Positions 12,869 to 25,255 of a DNA stretch of 64,000 nt are shown here, in pieces. The stretch is from NCBI GenBank assembly GCA_011037195.1, contig JAAEAF010014485.1, positions 1-64,000 of the forward strand, in the 5' to 3' direction. The stretch's first letter is position 1; the number at the start of each line of letters is the position of its first letter. This stretch comes from Triatoma infestans (Eukaryota; Arthropoda; Insecta; Hemiptera; Reduviidae). The translations under genes were made by a program, and so were the position numbers. The notes beneath the pieces were generated by a model, which had not been told where the DNA came from, searched no databases, and saw only the letters and a list, made by a program, of their open reading frames with translations.

Positions 12869-13950
12869 CTTAACTAAATTTACCCTATAGATACCATAAA
12901 AATAATTTATTCTTTGCGGTGAAAGTAAGAAATAAAATCCTTGGAAAGTTGTTGATTCTGAACAGATCAACTGGTATATCAGATAACTTGGTCATTAATT
13001 GTGTTTATTAATTTCTAAATTTATCTTAAAATTAGCACTTTTCTAAACTTTAATTCTATTAAAAGATAAGAATTCATTTTTTCTCTCTGAGAGAAGAAAA
13101 TTAAAATTACACAATTATGACTCAAATAATAACTATGTATTTAAAATTCTTTGCAAAGACAGAAAAATGAACTAAGAAATAAAAGTTATTTTAACTGACT
13201 AGAAATCTTAAGTTTGTCTCCCGTGTGTGTGGGGGGGGGGGGATTCCCATATGAAAGTAGAAATTAATGAGAGATACTTTAGGAATGAATAAGTGGTGCA
13301 GTTAAGTTGTGTTAGGTTAGGAAGAGTTTTTATAAAGTGGCCAGATGGGATGATTCATTGTTGTTATACCGCTATTCCAATAACAACTAAAAATATTTTA
13401 TATATATAAAATTATAATCTCTGTTCATTTTTGTTTTTGTAAATATATCTAAAATAGCTAGCAGTAGTGTACTTATTAAAAATTCAGAACAATCTAGTGT
13501 TATTGAAGTTGCAAAATATTACCTTAGAAGCACCCCTGGAAAGAAAGGATTACAATACTAAATACTTTCTCTTAATCTTAGCAATATTGTATGCAGGAAA
13601 TATTGTAATTATGTCAAAGGTGTTTGAGAAAGGTTGGAAATTTTAAACCCTTCTCAAACCTTTCCTATAATTCTTACGGCAGAAAGCAGAATTTTGGTCT
13701 TTCTAGTCTTTTGTATAACAATCAAGCAATTAACTATTCAAAATTATTTGGCAGAACTTTAAAAATAAAAGTTACTATATAGTTATTTTGTTTCTTGGGT
13801 AATGCACAATTATTTCAATATTCTGACCATATTATATTGGTTTTGGAGGGTAATCCCCATCTAAATACTATTCTTGTATTTAATTAGACATGAATTTATG
13901 TAAATGAATCTGGCTATTGCCGTATAAGTATCTCATTATTTATGTAATTT
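12869..13950. other. AT-rich sequence with G-run and small hairpin
   Basis: A run of about 13 G near 13230; a family H end-like scrap (ACTTTCTCTTAATCTTAGCA) near 13562; a 14-bp stem hairpin GTTTGAGAAAGGTT with its complement near 13619-13665. No gene seen. Confidence 0.35.
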
Positions 13951-13951
13951 C

Positions 13952-14185
13952 TTTTTTTAATTTAAGGCGCATGAACATCTATGGTCTATTGGCGCCCGGA
14001 GCCTTCTCAGTGCACTGCCGGCCTCCAGACAGTGTTCTCTCGTTGCATACAACACTGACCATCACCAGACAGTGAGCTGTAGAGGCTGCTAGGAAGAAAA
14101 AAAAATCTAAGGTAGCACTGGATTCGAACACGGGACCTCCGCGTGGGAGTCCAGTACGCTAACCACTTAGCTATTCCCTTCCCTA
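13952..14185 (-). mobile_element. tRNA-derived SINE, family S1
   Basis: Same layout as the 5351 copy: 3' CGCCTTAAATTAAAAAAAG, body with CTCTACAGCTCACTGTCTGG, box-B-like region, head GGGAAGGGAATAGCTAAGTG. Confidence 0.8.
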
Positions 14186-14242
14186 TTTAAGAAAATGTTT
14201 TATAATATCTATAGTTCTATCTCAAAGATGTATTTTTTTTTA

Positions 14243-14540
14243 AATCTGATGTAAAACACTCACATGACTTTCTCTTACTGTAGTTAATTCAATTGCAAAA
14301 ATTGAAAAATTTCCTTTAAACTTGTAAGTTATTTTTCAAAGCTCTAACTTAAATAGAGTTTACGTGCTGGTAGTAGTACATTTAGTCATTTCAATATAGT
14401 TACATTGTAATCCAAAAAGAAGGCGCCAATAATTTTAAAGAACTCTAATAAATTTAGAAATTTAAGGCCACAAATTCCTTAAAACCCCCTAAAATAAACT
14501 TTTTCAAAAATGTTTCATATTAAAGTGGATAAGTTTTTCG
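14243..14540 (+). repeat. family H fragment (forward, 5' part)
   Basis: Left end AAATCTGATGTAAAACACTC and GACTTTCTCTTACTGTAG, then degenerate body to TTTCATATTAAAGTGGATAA. Confidence 0.65.
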
Positions 14541-15179
14541 GTTTTCAATTTCCATGCGCTTTAAAAGAGGAATTGTCCTATGCAATGAGAGCATGCTATC
14601 CATTTCCAAAAAAAAAAATATTGGCTTGGGGAAGTGTTAAGGGTTTTTCTGCTTGGTCAAACCATTAAAAAGCTTTCCGGTTCCAAGTCACAATAGAGTC
14701 TAACAAGTGTTTTGTACCAGTCTTGTACCAAAGACAGTTGTTTTTTATTTTTCACCTTCCAATTCCTTAGTAATACAAGGCCTACTATTTTCTTGCAAGA
14801 ACTATTTTCTCTCATTATTTTGTGATGACTAAATACAGCAAGTTCATTTATTTTAAACCATACATTTTTTTTTTTTTTAGTTTAAAAATGTGATTGGAGA
14901 GTGATTTACAATAAATTATTGGACCCACCACTGGGAAAGAAATTTTATTGAATTTCTCTGTAGTTATAGTAGCGAAAATATTGTTTACCATAACAACAAA
15001 AACCGTTATCTTGATCATTCACCCTACTTCCACAAACACTTTCAATTGGTGCTATTGATTGAAGTTTATTTTGCGAATGGTTATGTTTTTCAGTGTAGAA
15101 TAGTCCAACCTTTTTTTGCATCGATAACTGAAACTTAGCAAAATATGTTTTACTTTTATTATTATTATTATTATTATTT

Positions 15180-16130
15180 CTTCTTTTTTTGCACCTCAGT
15201 AATATACTGGATATGATGTTATAATGTGCGGAATGAAACCAAGCACATTATTTATTGTTCGTTCAAGAATTTCCGGGCAATATGGCACATGTTTAATACA
15301 ACTCCTTTCTGGAGGACCATATAATATATTTTTTTTCGGTCTAATTCCAGAGTTCCTCTAGTTTCATGCAATTCGTGAAGCACTAGCCCAGTTGCCGGAA
15401 GGACTATGGGTACTGCTCGGACAGCCTCCACGTCTCACAATCTTTTTTTTTTTTTATCCAAGCTCTGCATGCTTCCGCTTTTTTTCCGCCATTACTTGTA
15501 GGAGGTTGTTGATATTCGGAAGTGCAATGTCCACCACCGTTTCTATTAAAGTCGGTTGTGATGGACTGTTCTGTCAGTGAGCACTGTCCGGTCGTAGTAG
15601 TCTCCAACTGTTGCAGTACAAACTGAGGGTCATACTTGTAGTATGGCACACTTCCCATACCAGTCTTTAGAGCCCAGTTTCCCATATTATATGGGCCACT
15701 TGATTGTACCAGTAGAGGTAGTCAGACTGCACCAACATTTCGCATGAACTTATTATATGCTGGATGGTTTTCCGATTTCTGGTGACACACAGTCTACATC
15801 TATCATCCAACATTCCAGGCACCTTAATTATATATTTGTCATAATTCTTGGTGCGGACCCCAATTGGTCCTGGATAGCTGTCATAAGACCCTCCGCCTCG
15901 ACAGCTGAACCAGGGCGTTCGACGCTTGTTTGTCGACAAATGATAGGCTGAAATCGTTTGTGTGTCAGCCATGCAATGACATGCTCTATTTTGGTTGGAG
16001 TCTTCAGTGTCAGATTCCACACCTCTTTGCTCTGGCTCACTTAAGTTTACTAGCGGCAGGCTAGTATATACGCTTTTGTGTAACGGAGAATCTACAGCGC
16101 GCTTATGGAAGTATTCTCGCAATTTTCTAA
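15180..16130 (-). pseudogene. LINE 3' ORF remnant
   Basis: On the - strand: LDDRCRLCVTRNRKTIQHII, SSCEMLVQSDYLYWYNQVAH, then VPYYKYDPQFVLQQLE and, further on, IVLPATGL and VLQKGVVLNMCHIARKFL. This matches the C-terminal region of a non-LTR retrotransposon family common in insects (Cys/His cluster, then P-Y-Y-K-Y). Several frameshifts. A (TTA)n run at about 15155-15178 marks the 3' tail. Confidence 0.8.
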
Positions 16131-16479
16131 TTTGAGAATGAGATAAATGATATTCTTAATGCAAAATACAGCTGTGCTTTGGAAACCAAGATACTGGTAA
16201 GATTCACTATCACTTAACGTAATAATAATTACGTTTCATGCAGATACTAATTCTATAAAATAATATGTTTACACAATGTAGCGTAAAAATAACTACAAAG
16301 TAATTAAATAAGAGGAAGCGCTTTAGTAGTTACAATCTCTTCGCTTTCAAAATTAAATATAAAAAAACTTTTGTCTAATCTATTAGCTAGTTGGAGTTTT
16401 TGTGATGTTCTATTCAGTAATTATTTTATATTATTTACCAGAGGATGTTACCAAACAATATTAATTACTTTTCTTTCTT

Positions 16480-16592
16480 TTTTAAGGCGCTTTTCAACAG
16501 CTGAATGGTCACTGTGGCACTCGAAGCCTTCTCAGTGTACTGCCGTTTTGCGGGCAGTGTTCTCTCCTTACAGATAAGACAGTAGCTGCAGA
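16480..16592 (-). mobile_element. SINE S1, 3' half only
   Basis: AAGGCGC 3' end, GAAGCCTTCTCAGTGTACTG and CAGTGTTCTCTCC match the body of S1; the tRNA-like head is missing. Confidence 0.65.
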
Positions 16593-16624
16593 GGTTGATC
16601 AGAAGTGAAACAATTAACACGACT

Positions 16625-16984
16625 GTCATTTAATGCAGTAAATATAATTATAAACTGGACAAATTTCCTTTAATCTTGGACCACTTTACACTAACAAAGA
16701 TATAAAAGTGGTAGAAGACGTGTTAATTAGTACCGTACCCTTGGTAGGTAGAAACCATACCGTACTTTTCTGGAAAAATATTTGAAATAAAAGTGATAGG
16801 TTTATATACATCTGTGTAGTTAACATTCCAAGTTTAAACAAAATCATTATAGTCTTTTTCAAAAAAAAAAAAAAAACCAAGTGGAAGTCGCATGCACTTC
16901 CGGATATCCGATTTTTTTTTTCAAATTTGGAATTCTAGCGAAAAAATGTCTAAAGTACATCAATATTATATAGCTGGTAGAAAT
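16625..16984 (+). repeat. family H fragment, left of nested LINE
   Basis: Carries ATAATTATAAACTGGACAAA, TTCTGGAAAAATATTTGAAA, CACTTCCGGATATCCGATTT and CAATATTATATAGCTGG. It stops at the LINE 3' end and resumes beyond it at about 18340. Confidence 0.65.
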
Positions 16985-18340
16985 ATGCTTTCTTTCTTCT
17001 TTATCCGGCGCTCCAGTTCGATATGAACTTTAGCCTCCCGTACAATCCTGTTCCAGGTATCCCGATCTAATGCCTTCTTCCGCCATGTAGTCACTCCAAG
17101 TCTGAGTAGGTCCTGCTCCACATCTCTCAATCAGCTCTCGTCCTGGGACGCCCTCTTCTTCTCTTTCCATCAAACTCCTGCTTCATTATTTTTCTTATCA
17201 TCAGTCCCTCTGGTAATCTTAGCTTATTCTTCTCGACTTGACAAACCTAACTATATTCTCATGCTCCATGAGTTAGTTCATCAAGTTCTCTATTCTTCCT
17301 AATTCGCCATATGCCGTGTAAACAAACTGGACCAAATATGCGTCTGAATATTTTTCTTTCTAAGTCACTTAGGGCTAGCTGGTCTGAAACTTTCAGGGTT
17401 CATGTTTCGGTTCCATAGCACACTATCGGCCTAATCAGCGATTTATACATTTTAAGTTTTGGTTTGTCTGGTAACCAGTCTTGATTTCAAAAGTTTTTGT
17501 AGGCCAAAGTAAGCTCTATTTCCTGCCATGATTCTACTTCTGATCTCCTCACTTCCCTTGTTTTCACAGTTTAATTTTACGCCAAGGTACGTGAAACGAT
17601 CAACAGCTTCAAAGCAATAATTGCCTACAACCAAGTTTCATCGTCTTCTTCTTGAGTCAGAATGGGGTATCACCATGTATTTAGTTTTAATTCATTAATT
17701 TCTAGGCCAACCTTTTTACTTTCCTTGTCTTATTCGAGAAGTAGCTCTTTTAGTAGTATATCATCTGCATATCCTACAATTTGCGAAGTACGACTAGCGA
17801 GGTTACCATTTGGGACAATTCTACCAATAGCTTTATGGGGTACCAGGTTAAAGAGGATAACTGATAGAGCATCTCTTTGCCTCACACCGGCATTAAACAT
17901 AATCTTACGGCTGTGGTCTGATTACCTATGAGGACACTAGCTTCTGTTTGGGTCATAGTCATTTTTATTAAGTTTATTAACTTAAATGGAACTTCAGATT
18001 CTTTTAGGGCTTGGAAAAGTTGAGGTCTAATGACACGATCAATGGCCTGCTTATAGTCAACGAAGAGCATGTGGACATTCATATTACGCTCGTAAAACTT
18101 CTCCAATATTTGTTTTACCACAAATATTTGATCGGAGGTTCCTCTTGTTGGACCGAAACCCGCATTGATAGTCATTTAGTATTTTTTTCAGAGTAGACAT
18201 TGAGTCTCTCTACTAGGAGCCTCGATAAAATCTATATGATACATTTTGCAAGGTAATACCTCTATAATTTTGGCATTGGGTCTTATCCCCTTTCTTAAAT
18301 ATTGGAATAATGAATCCAGTACACCAGGGAGAACTATGCA
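16985..18340 (-). pseudogene. LINE remnant (RT to C-terminus) nested in family H
   Basis: On the - strand from the right: NAGFGPTRGTSDQIFVVKQI (RT fingers), VHMLFVDYKQAIDRV with the first catalytic Asp, then RFTYLGVKLN, EEIRSRIMAGNRAYFGLQKL, and further LIRPIVCYGTETW. The last part (17000-17170) reads like the common RRRGRP-type tail of such elements. Multiple frameshifts; the F/Y-x-D-D box is not preserved in a clean frame. Confidence 0.8.
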
Positions 18341-18480
18341 TTAACGCTAATGTCCCCCTAGAACCATCCCCCATCCCCAAAAGCTCAATTTTCTGTGAAA
18401 ATATTCTAATAAAAGTGATACATATTTATGTGAATAGATAGGAAAAGAATTTCAAAGAAAAATTATTGGATCCGTTTAAT
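18341..18480 (+). repeat. family H fragment, right of nested LINE
   Basis: Resumes the body with CATCCCCAAAAGCTC, AATTTTCTGTGAAAATATTC and AATAAAAGTGATACATATTT. Confidence 0.55.
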
Positions 18481-18710
18481 TGTTAATTAAATTAACATTT
18501 ATTTGGTATACTTATATATTTTCTTCAAAGAATGAAGAAAATAAAGTTCTTGAAAACTGAAGCTATGGATTAATGTTAAAATGATAAGATGTTACTATTT
18601 ATCATATATTAATTTCTCTTATTTCTGCAAGAGATATAATTTCTACCATGTCGGATTTTCAAACTGAATTTTTACAAGAAATACAAATTTTGAAACCAGC
18701 TGAGTACGAA

Positions 18711-18800
18711 ACATTTGGTGTGAAACACTCACACTAATTTTTCTTATACTAATCAATAAAATTTAATTAACAAATATTCTTTAAAATTTCAAGATTGCAT
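18711..18800 (+). repeat. family H left-end scrap
   Basis: TTTGGTGTGAAACACTCACA then TTTTTCTTATACTAATC, a short duplicate of the left end just before the full copy at 18821. Confidence 0.6.
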
Positions 18801-18820
18801 TGGTCCGTCATAAAAAAAAA

Positions 18821-19816
18821 AAATCTGGTGTGAAACACTCCACACAACTTTCTCTTACTCCAGTTCTCAAAATTATAATTGACAAATTTTTATAGTTTGT
18901 GTACCATATTTAATGAGTTCGTCGAAAACTGAAAAAACTTGTTCAGTAAAAGCGCACTTCCGCTTTACTTATTTCCATGAAACTCGGAATTTTGGCTATC
19001 TATTTATTTCTCATTAAGTATGTTTGGATGATAGAATTGTATAATCAACTATGATAGCACTTTAGAGAAAAACATAACCCCACCTCACTCCTAAAAGTGT
19101 CCTTAAATGAATTTTCCCAGAGAAATGTTTTAAATAAAAGTTGTAGATCATTGTATGTTTAGTTTATATAAGACGTTTCAAGAAAATCGTCGGAGCCATT
19201 TTGGAGAAAATTGCGAAAAAGTGAAAAAAATCATTTAGTAAAGTGGTAAAGTAAACGCACTTCCGGTTATCCGATTTGTTTCTCAAACTAGGAATTTCTA
19301 CAATATATTTAATTCTAATTAATCTTATTTAGATGACAGAACTGTCTAATAAACTGAAAGAGCACTTTAGATGAAAACCTAATCCCACCCCTCCCCCATA
19401 ACTGCCCTTAAATGGATTTTCCCAGAGAAATATTTCAAATAAAAGTTGTAGCTGGTTTGTATGTGTAGTTGATATACAAGTTTAAAGAAAATCGTCGGAG
19501 CCATTTTTGAGAAAATCGCAAAAAAGTAAAAAACCCAACTAGTAAAGTGGTACTTCCGGTTGAGGAATTTTGACAGATAACGTACAGTCAGATCCCATGG
19601 TGATACCTAAACGGAATATCAAGTTTCAACTTTCTACGATTTTTCGTTTTTGAGCTATGCTGTTCACATATACACACACACACACACAACACAGACATTT
19701 GCTAAAACCCCTTTTTTTGACTCAGGGGGCCTCAAAACGATATTTCCGTGAAAAACTCGATATCGAAATTGGCACGATTACCTACTTTCCTCTTACTAGT
19801 AGGAGTAAGAGAAAGA
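18821..19816 (+). repeat. family H, near full-length copy (forward)
   Basis: About 1.0 kb. Left end AAATCTGGTGTGAAACACTC; subterminal 13-mer ACTTTCTCTTACT at 18847-18859 and its complement at the right end (AGTAAGAGAAAGA, 19804-19816, 12 of 13). ACTTCC-type landmarks at 18955, 19258 and 19551 show a 293-303 bp internal period (two full units and a partial third). A (CA)n microsatellite near 19672-19688. The right end forms a hairpin, CTCTTACTAGTAGGAGTAAG. No coding capacity. Confidence 0.87.
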
Positions 19817-19829
19817 AATACATTCTTTT

Positions 19830-21370
19830 GTTTGAACGTATATACCTAAAAAATTAAACAGGATACGCATAGTAAATAAATCAAAATAATAGTGTTGGGG
19901 CTAATACCCAATTTTTTTGAACTGAAAAATTTTCTTCTGGAATGCTTACTATTAATTGTGGCAATTTACAATAAAAAAATAATAATAAAAATGGAAATTT
20001 TAATAATTAATGTTTTCAAGGTAATAATAACCTCCACTAAATACTTTATGAATTTTATCGGAAATGTCTCTAAAAGAATCTCTAAAACCGTAACTAAGTT
20101 AATATTTTACAGTTTTCTTTTGTAAATTTTTTTTTTTTTTTTTTTAATTTTGTCGAATTGGTAAAAACGCACAATAATTTATTGGTTACTGAATCGGCAA
20201 AATATATTTTGTCTAATTAAGAAGCACGGGATGCATTTTTATCATTATAAATGACAAATATGAGAATTCTTTTGCCCACTGTTGCATCCTTCGATGGAAA
20301 AAGATCTGTTTTAAACTTTTAATAAATTTAAAAATTTTAGAATAAATTAAAATTTATTTAAAATACCTCGTTTATTGTTAATGCAGATCTTCTTTTAAAT
20401 TTATTATCATTGTTTTAATTTTACAGATTTTCAATGTTACAAGATAAATTGTTACATTTATATTGCATTAAAATACTCTCTCTCTCTTTAGATTGTTATA
20501 TTTGTCTAATATTTTTAAGTTTTTCGAACTTACGCAATCTCAAATTTATTCACAAAATATTTTAAACTAATTTAGGATACTAATAGATTTTTGGTTGTCT
20601 TTAATTTATATAAATGGGAAAATCTCAACTTAATAAAATCACTTTTTTAAGGAAATCATAATGGCTCCATCTGCGCCCAAAACCCCTATTAAATGATTTT
20701 TGTCGGAAAAAGATTCCAACAGAAATGTAAAGTGCGTTTCCCTTTGAAAGTGTTCGCAAGTGTTTATACAATTCTTCAAAAAGTCACCAACTTTTAGTTC
20801 CTATTTTGTACACACCGGATTAAAAAAAGTCGTCAACAGTTTGAGAAATATTTCAGTTGACAAATATAGCTGTCTCTAAGCAATACTATTTAGTTGACAA
20901 AATATCCTCGAGCATTTATAATTTCAAGCAAAAATAAACTGAAGCATATATAATATAGGGTACGACCAAACCTCAGAGAAAGAAACATACATTTAGTGAA
21001 TGAGCTAATAAATACTTTGAGAAGAGATGACTTGTTAGCAGAACGTATTGAAGGTATACATATTAGTAACTTTCTTCGTATGACTGAATCTTGTAATTTA
21101 TTTTTATAATTTTCATGGTTGAGTCCAGTAGTATACACACTGGGTATGATATAAATCAATTAACTTGTTGGTTAATTCTCGTTCGTCCATGTGATAGACA
21201 TGTTTCTGTTTGCAACTAATGTTGCCAACTGACCAAGCGTACACACAAAGCAAATAAATATCCCCAACACGCGTATTCCATTTATGTTTACCGCCTAAAA
21301 CGTAAACATAATTCTCAACATTTGTTTACAATAATTTTTGTTGGCAACTTAAGGTAATTACAGAAATTTT
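19830..21370. other. AT-rich sequence, nothing recognised
   Basis: Poly-T near 20128-20146; a weak family H scrap near 20655-20740 (AATGGCTCCATCTGCGCCCA). An 89-codon - strand frame at 20890-21159 matches nothing I know. Confidence 0.3.
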
Positions 21371-21379
21371 TGTAACAGC

Positions 21380-21912
21380 ACAATAGTTGACAATTTTCCT
21401 TCGGTGGAGATTTACCTTTAGGTTAAGGTAATAAACACCCGTCGATGTTTTTATGAACAAAATCGTAGGAAAATAAAGCAAACTTCAGTCGCACTTTCCA
21501 TCAACCGATTTTCATCAAACTCGGAATTTCATTTTAATTCATATTACATAAAGGATAGAATCGTATAATAAAAAAAAGTGGAAAGCATAACCCCAATTCT
21601 CCCCGAAAATCCTCTTAAATGAATTTTCCTGGAGAAAAGTTTATAATTCTTTATATGTATAGTTCATACAGTAAAAAATCCAGTCAATAATGAAGTAGGT
21701 ATTTCCGGCTAATCAATTTTGACCAAAACTATTTTTTAACAAGTTCTCTCGTAGAACATGAACAAAACATCAAGTTTGAACTATCCGCGATTGAATTGTT
21801 TTTTTGAACCACTTATTCGTACTCAGAAAACCTGAAGGCTGATAAGAGAACTCGATGTCGAAAATTTGATACGATTACACAATACTTTCTCTTACTAGCA
21901 AGAGAAAGTAAA
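21380..21912 (+). repeat. family H copy (forward, right two thirds)
   Basis: CATCAACCGATTTTCATCAA, ATGAATTTTCCTGGAGAAAA, TATTTCCGGCTAATCAATTT, ending ACTTTCTCTTACTAGCAAGA and GAAAGTAAAAAT, the family right end with its hairpin. Confidence 0.75.
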
Positions 21913-22009
21913 AATATACAATAGATTTTTATAAATTTGTCGGAAAAACTGCAACTTTTTAAAAAAAAAAAAGGCTGTGGCATACCGTCCTAGGCTGATG
22001 GAGATCCTA

Positions 22010-22450
22010 ATTCCAATCTCAACCCTTAAAAAATAAAATTTCAAGTATTCTTATCGAGTCCATGTTAAAGGATGCTTCACCTTTCAGGACGTCCTGAGTG
22101 AAATAGTCTCTTAATATATTTTTAGGAAAGTAGGCGTAAAGATATAGGCATCCATAGGAATGCCCAGAAAAAAAAGAGAGCTCCTCATACAGTTTTAACA
22201 GCACCATGTCTTTGTAATCCTTCTAGGAGCATTCTAGGAATGATTACAGCTCTTGCTACTTTATTTATGATATGCCTACCTTATCCACTTAAGATTAATA
22301 ATGAAGATAATATTATATTTTCCATTAACCCCAAATGCTTGCAGCGTCTTTGCATCATGAAGTGGATAACCATCCACTGCCATTTGGAAGCATATCATTT
22401 ACCACTAGCTTATTCGATCTCCTCATACGGACTCCTTATGTAAACCTCAG
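22010..22450 (-). other. possible decayed coding remnant, family unknown
   Basis: Less AT-rich than neighbours. The - strand carries short open stretches in all three frames (for example MAVDGYPLHDAKTLQAFGVN, KLYEELSFFSGHSYGCLYLY) interrupted by stops, as in a frameshifted pseudogene. I cannot assign it. Confidence 0.2.
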
Positions 22451-25100
22451 AAAATCCGTGAGGTAATAAATATTTTGAATTCGCAAATAAATCTGAGGCA
22501 AAACATCCTCCTCAGATGGATGTTTCTGGCAACTTATGATTGCAGTGATACATCAAATCAATTATACAATATAATAGTTTTAATTTCGAACAAAACTACA
22601 AAAATAAGTTACTTTATCATTTTCAAGGTAATAATATAACAAGAATCACCTTGGAAAATATATATCTATTTATTGTGGAATTGCTTTATCTTAAGTGCCC
22701 TATTGATAATATATATAGATATTTAAAAATGTTCTGATATTGATTTTGCCAGATTTTTTTAATATTAATATTGTCATTACGCCGAACTTATACAATTTTA
22801 CAGATTATTTTAATATTTGATATTTCGAATGTTATTATAATAAACAGAAGATAAAACCCAAATATGTTAAAAATGTAAAGCAATAACATTAAATAGATAC
22901 AAAGATATATTAACACTTCATTTGGATTCAAACGGGACTAAAACTTTCAAACGATATACTCAAACAACTTTCACCTATTATAATTCTCAGAAATCTAAAT
23001 AACAAATAATGCTCTCTTCTAAACTGAAATGTTGATTTAATTTTTAGGTGTTAAAAGTGTATAATAGTGTGAAATGTTATTTCATTGGGGATGCCTAAAA
23101 TCATGGCTTCCAAAGAAATCACGGACAATTCAATTTCCCTGAAAAAAGGATAGGCCTTGAGGAAAAGAACATCAATGATGCACTTCTTGAAAATATTCCG
23201 AACTGAAAAAATGATTCAGTAAGTAGTTTCACTTGCGGATAACAAATTTCTATTATCCATATAATGTAAAAAGGAGACTTAAATAATTTCTAAAATTCTA
23301 AGTTCGAGGAAAAGCGGTTGATTAAAAGTGCAAATTTCCTGGACAGCATTTTTTTTTTGTTTCAGTTTTTCGTCATTTTCTTCATCACAATCATACCACC
23401 GAGATTCTTTAAACTTGTTAAACTAACTGTACATACAAACATCTGACACTTCTGTTTCAATTTTTTTCCCCTCGAAAAAGATCATTTTATTTTAATCATT
23501 TCATTGTAGATACTAGCTTTAAAAATTATGAGATTTACAGTAAAAGAGGGCAGGCCTTGAAGATTTTACAGTCGGTATTTTTAAACGTTTTATCTGGCCA
23601 TACTAATTTATTTCTATCCAGACATGAAATCATATTCTGATGATATGAATATCCATAATTGGTCGGGATCAACCATTTTAAGCATGCCTTGAGATATAAA
23701 ATCTCAAATTTATTTTGCTACTTATACTTGCCCAAATTTCAATTGTTTTCACATAGTTTGTTGTATATCAAAACATACGTGTATATTTAAAAGACAGGAT
23801 ATTAAAGGCAGGATTATTATGTTGAATGAAAAACTAATAAAGTGAAATTGTACATGAAACTTTACTATAAACAGCAGATGCAATATTATGCTGCTAAAAG
23901 CTGTAGATATAAGCGAACTTTTGTTTAAACATTACTAACTCCCTTAGGGAACATGCACTTTGGCCACAAGTGGACCCATTTGTACTAACTACAGAGGATT
24001 GGTGATAAATAATGTTGGACATTTGCTAAAAGTAAATTTCATGTTTAAAAGTTAAGTCACAAGCAATTCATTATTAATTTTTGTGTAAATAATTCGAGAC
24101 AGACGAAAAGAGTATAGTATATTCCCTAAGGACTGTGTAACATTCTAAAACTAGCATGGGACTTCTAATTATAGTGGTGTCTGACCCCAATACCCTCACT
24201 ATTCTACGCCTTCGAGATCTCCTTACAAACCTAAAGTAGTTCCAGTATTTTTTTAAATTAGGAATTATTCAAAAATAAATAAATACATTTTTAATAAATT
24301 AAACATCACAAGACAATGAGAAATTATGAACACATCAAAGAAAGTATGACAGTTTTCAATGGTGAAAATAAGAATTTTTCTAAAATACAAAAAGGTACCA
24401 TAAGATTAAAATAAATTCTACCAAAATTTAATTTAAGCTAATTAAATTTATACATTATCGAATGCCCAGGGTCAATCTATTATGGGACCGGTTTCATTTA
24501 CCTGGCAGCAATCCCACAACATACTGAAAACCTTATTAAAAATCTAGGTGTTCAGTTTATTAAAGAGATGTCTCATATAACAAAAAAAAAAGTTGACTTT
24601 ATTTTTGGCCTTCAAAAATAAATTTTAAAAACTAAAAATATTTTTATTGAAGTTTCAATTTTGGATAAAGTATAAGAATCAAAGAAGAAACTGAAAGATG
24701 GACCAAGTATTGAACATAATAATAAATCTATAATAACAAAAACTATCATCAAATAATTATTAAGGTTTAAAGAAATAAATTTTGATGACAAGTACATACA
24801 ACACACATATAGCAAGGAAGGTTACAGTAAACAATATTAAAATGTAAATAAATACTACACTGAAATGTCTAAGGTAGCAATACGGAATACGGTTCCTATA
24901 ACATCTAACTACTATTTATTTGTCACACACAAAAAAATTAACTAATGTTTTTGGAAGTAAGAATAATGAAAATTCACGAATTCATAGCATCATTGAGTCG
25001 CAATAACTTGACGCCAAGCTTACAAACGCAGGACAAAGCATTTTTATTAATAGTATAATTTTTATAAATGAAACAATTTTTTCTACATAAATAAGTGTTT
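22450..25100. other. AT-rich sequence with one family H scrap
   Basis: 23280-23490 (- orientation) resembles family H (GAAAAGCGGTTGATTAAAAG, CAGTTTTTCGTCATTTTCTT). Otherwise no gene, repeat or exon recognised. Confidence 0.35.
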
Positions 25101-25147
25101 ATTGAAAAAAATAATAACTTTATCAATTAACTACAGGTCAAAGGTAC

Positions 25148-25255
25148 CTTCTTTTGTTGTTTTTCCCAAGCCGGGTCGAGAAGACCCTCGCGCTCCCACT
25201 CCTCTTCAGGTTCCATATACCCATCGCCGTACTGATCTATCCCGTTGTTCATCAT
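25148..25255 (-). CDS. Actn: alpha-actinin, first coding exon
   Basis: Reading the - strand from ATG at 25255, 36 codons give MMNNGIDQYGDGYMEPEEEW then EREGLLDPAWEKQQKK, followed directly by a GT donor (KK|GTACCT). This matches the N-terminus of insect alpha-actinins, which continue with the first calponin-homology domain after the same KQQKK boundary in phase 0. Alpha-actinin is the actin-crosslinking, Z-disc and cell-adhesion spectrin-family protein: two CH domains, spectrin repeats, calmodulin-like EF hands. Only the pre-CH leader is in this window; I could not find the CH-domain exon to the left, so intron 1 probably exceeds 25 kb. GC content here is clearly above the surroundings. Confidence 0.88.

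Larger units (their letters stand above)
1..25147 (-). other. probable intron 1 of alpha-actinin (left part outside window)
   Basis: No exon encoding the CH domains (expected motifs such as TFTAWCNSHLRKAG) was found by reading the - strand left of the first exon. The whole stretch is AT-rich repeat debris. That it is intron is inferred from the donor at 25147 and the lack of any further exon; unannotated small genes cannot be excluded. Confidence 0.45.
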
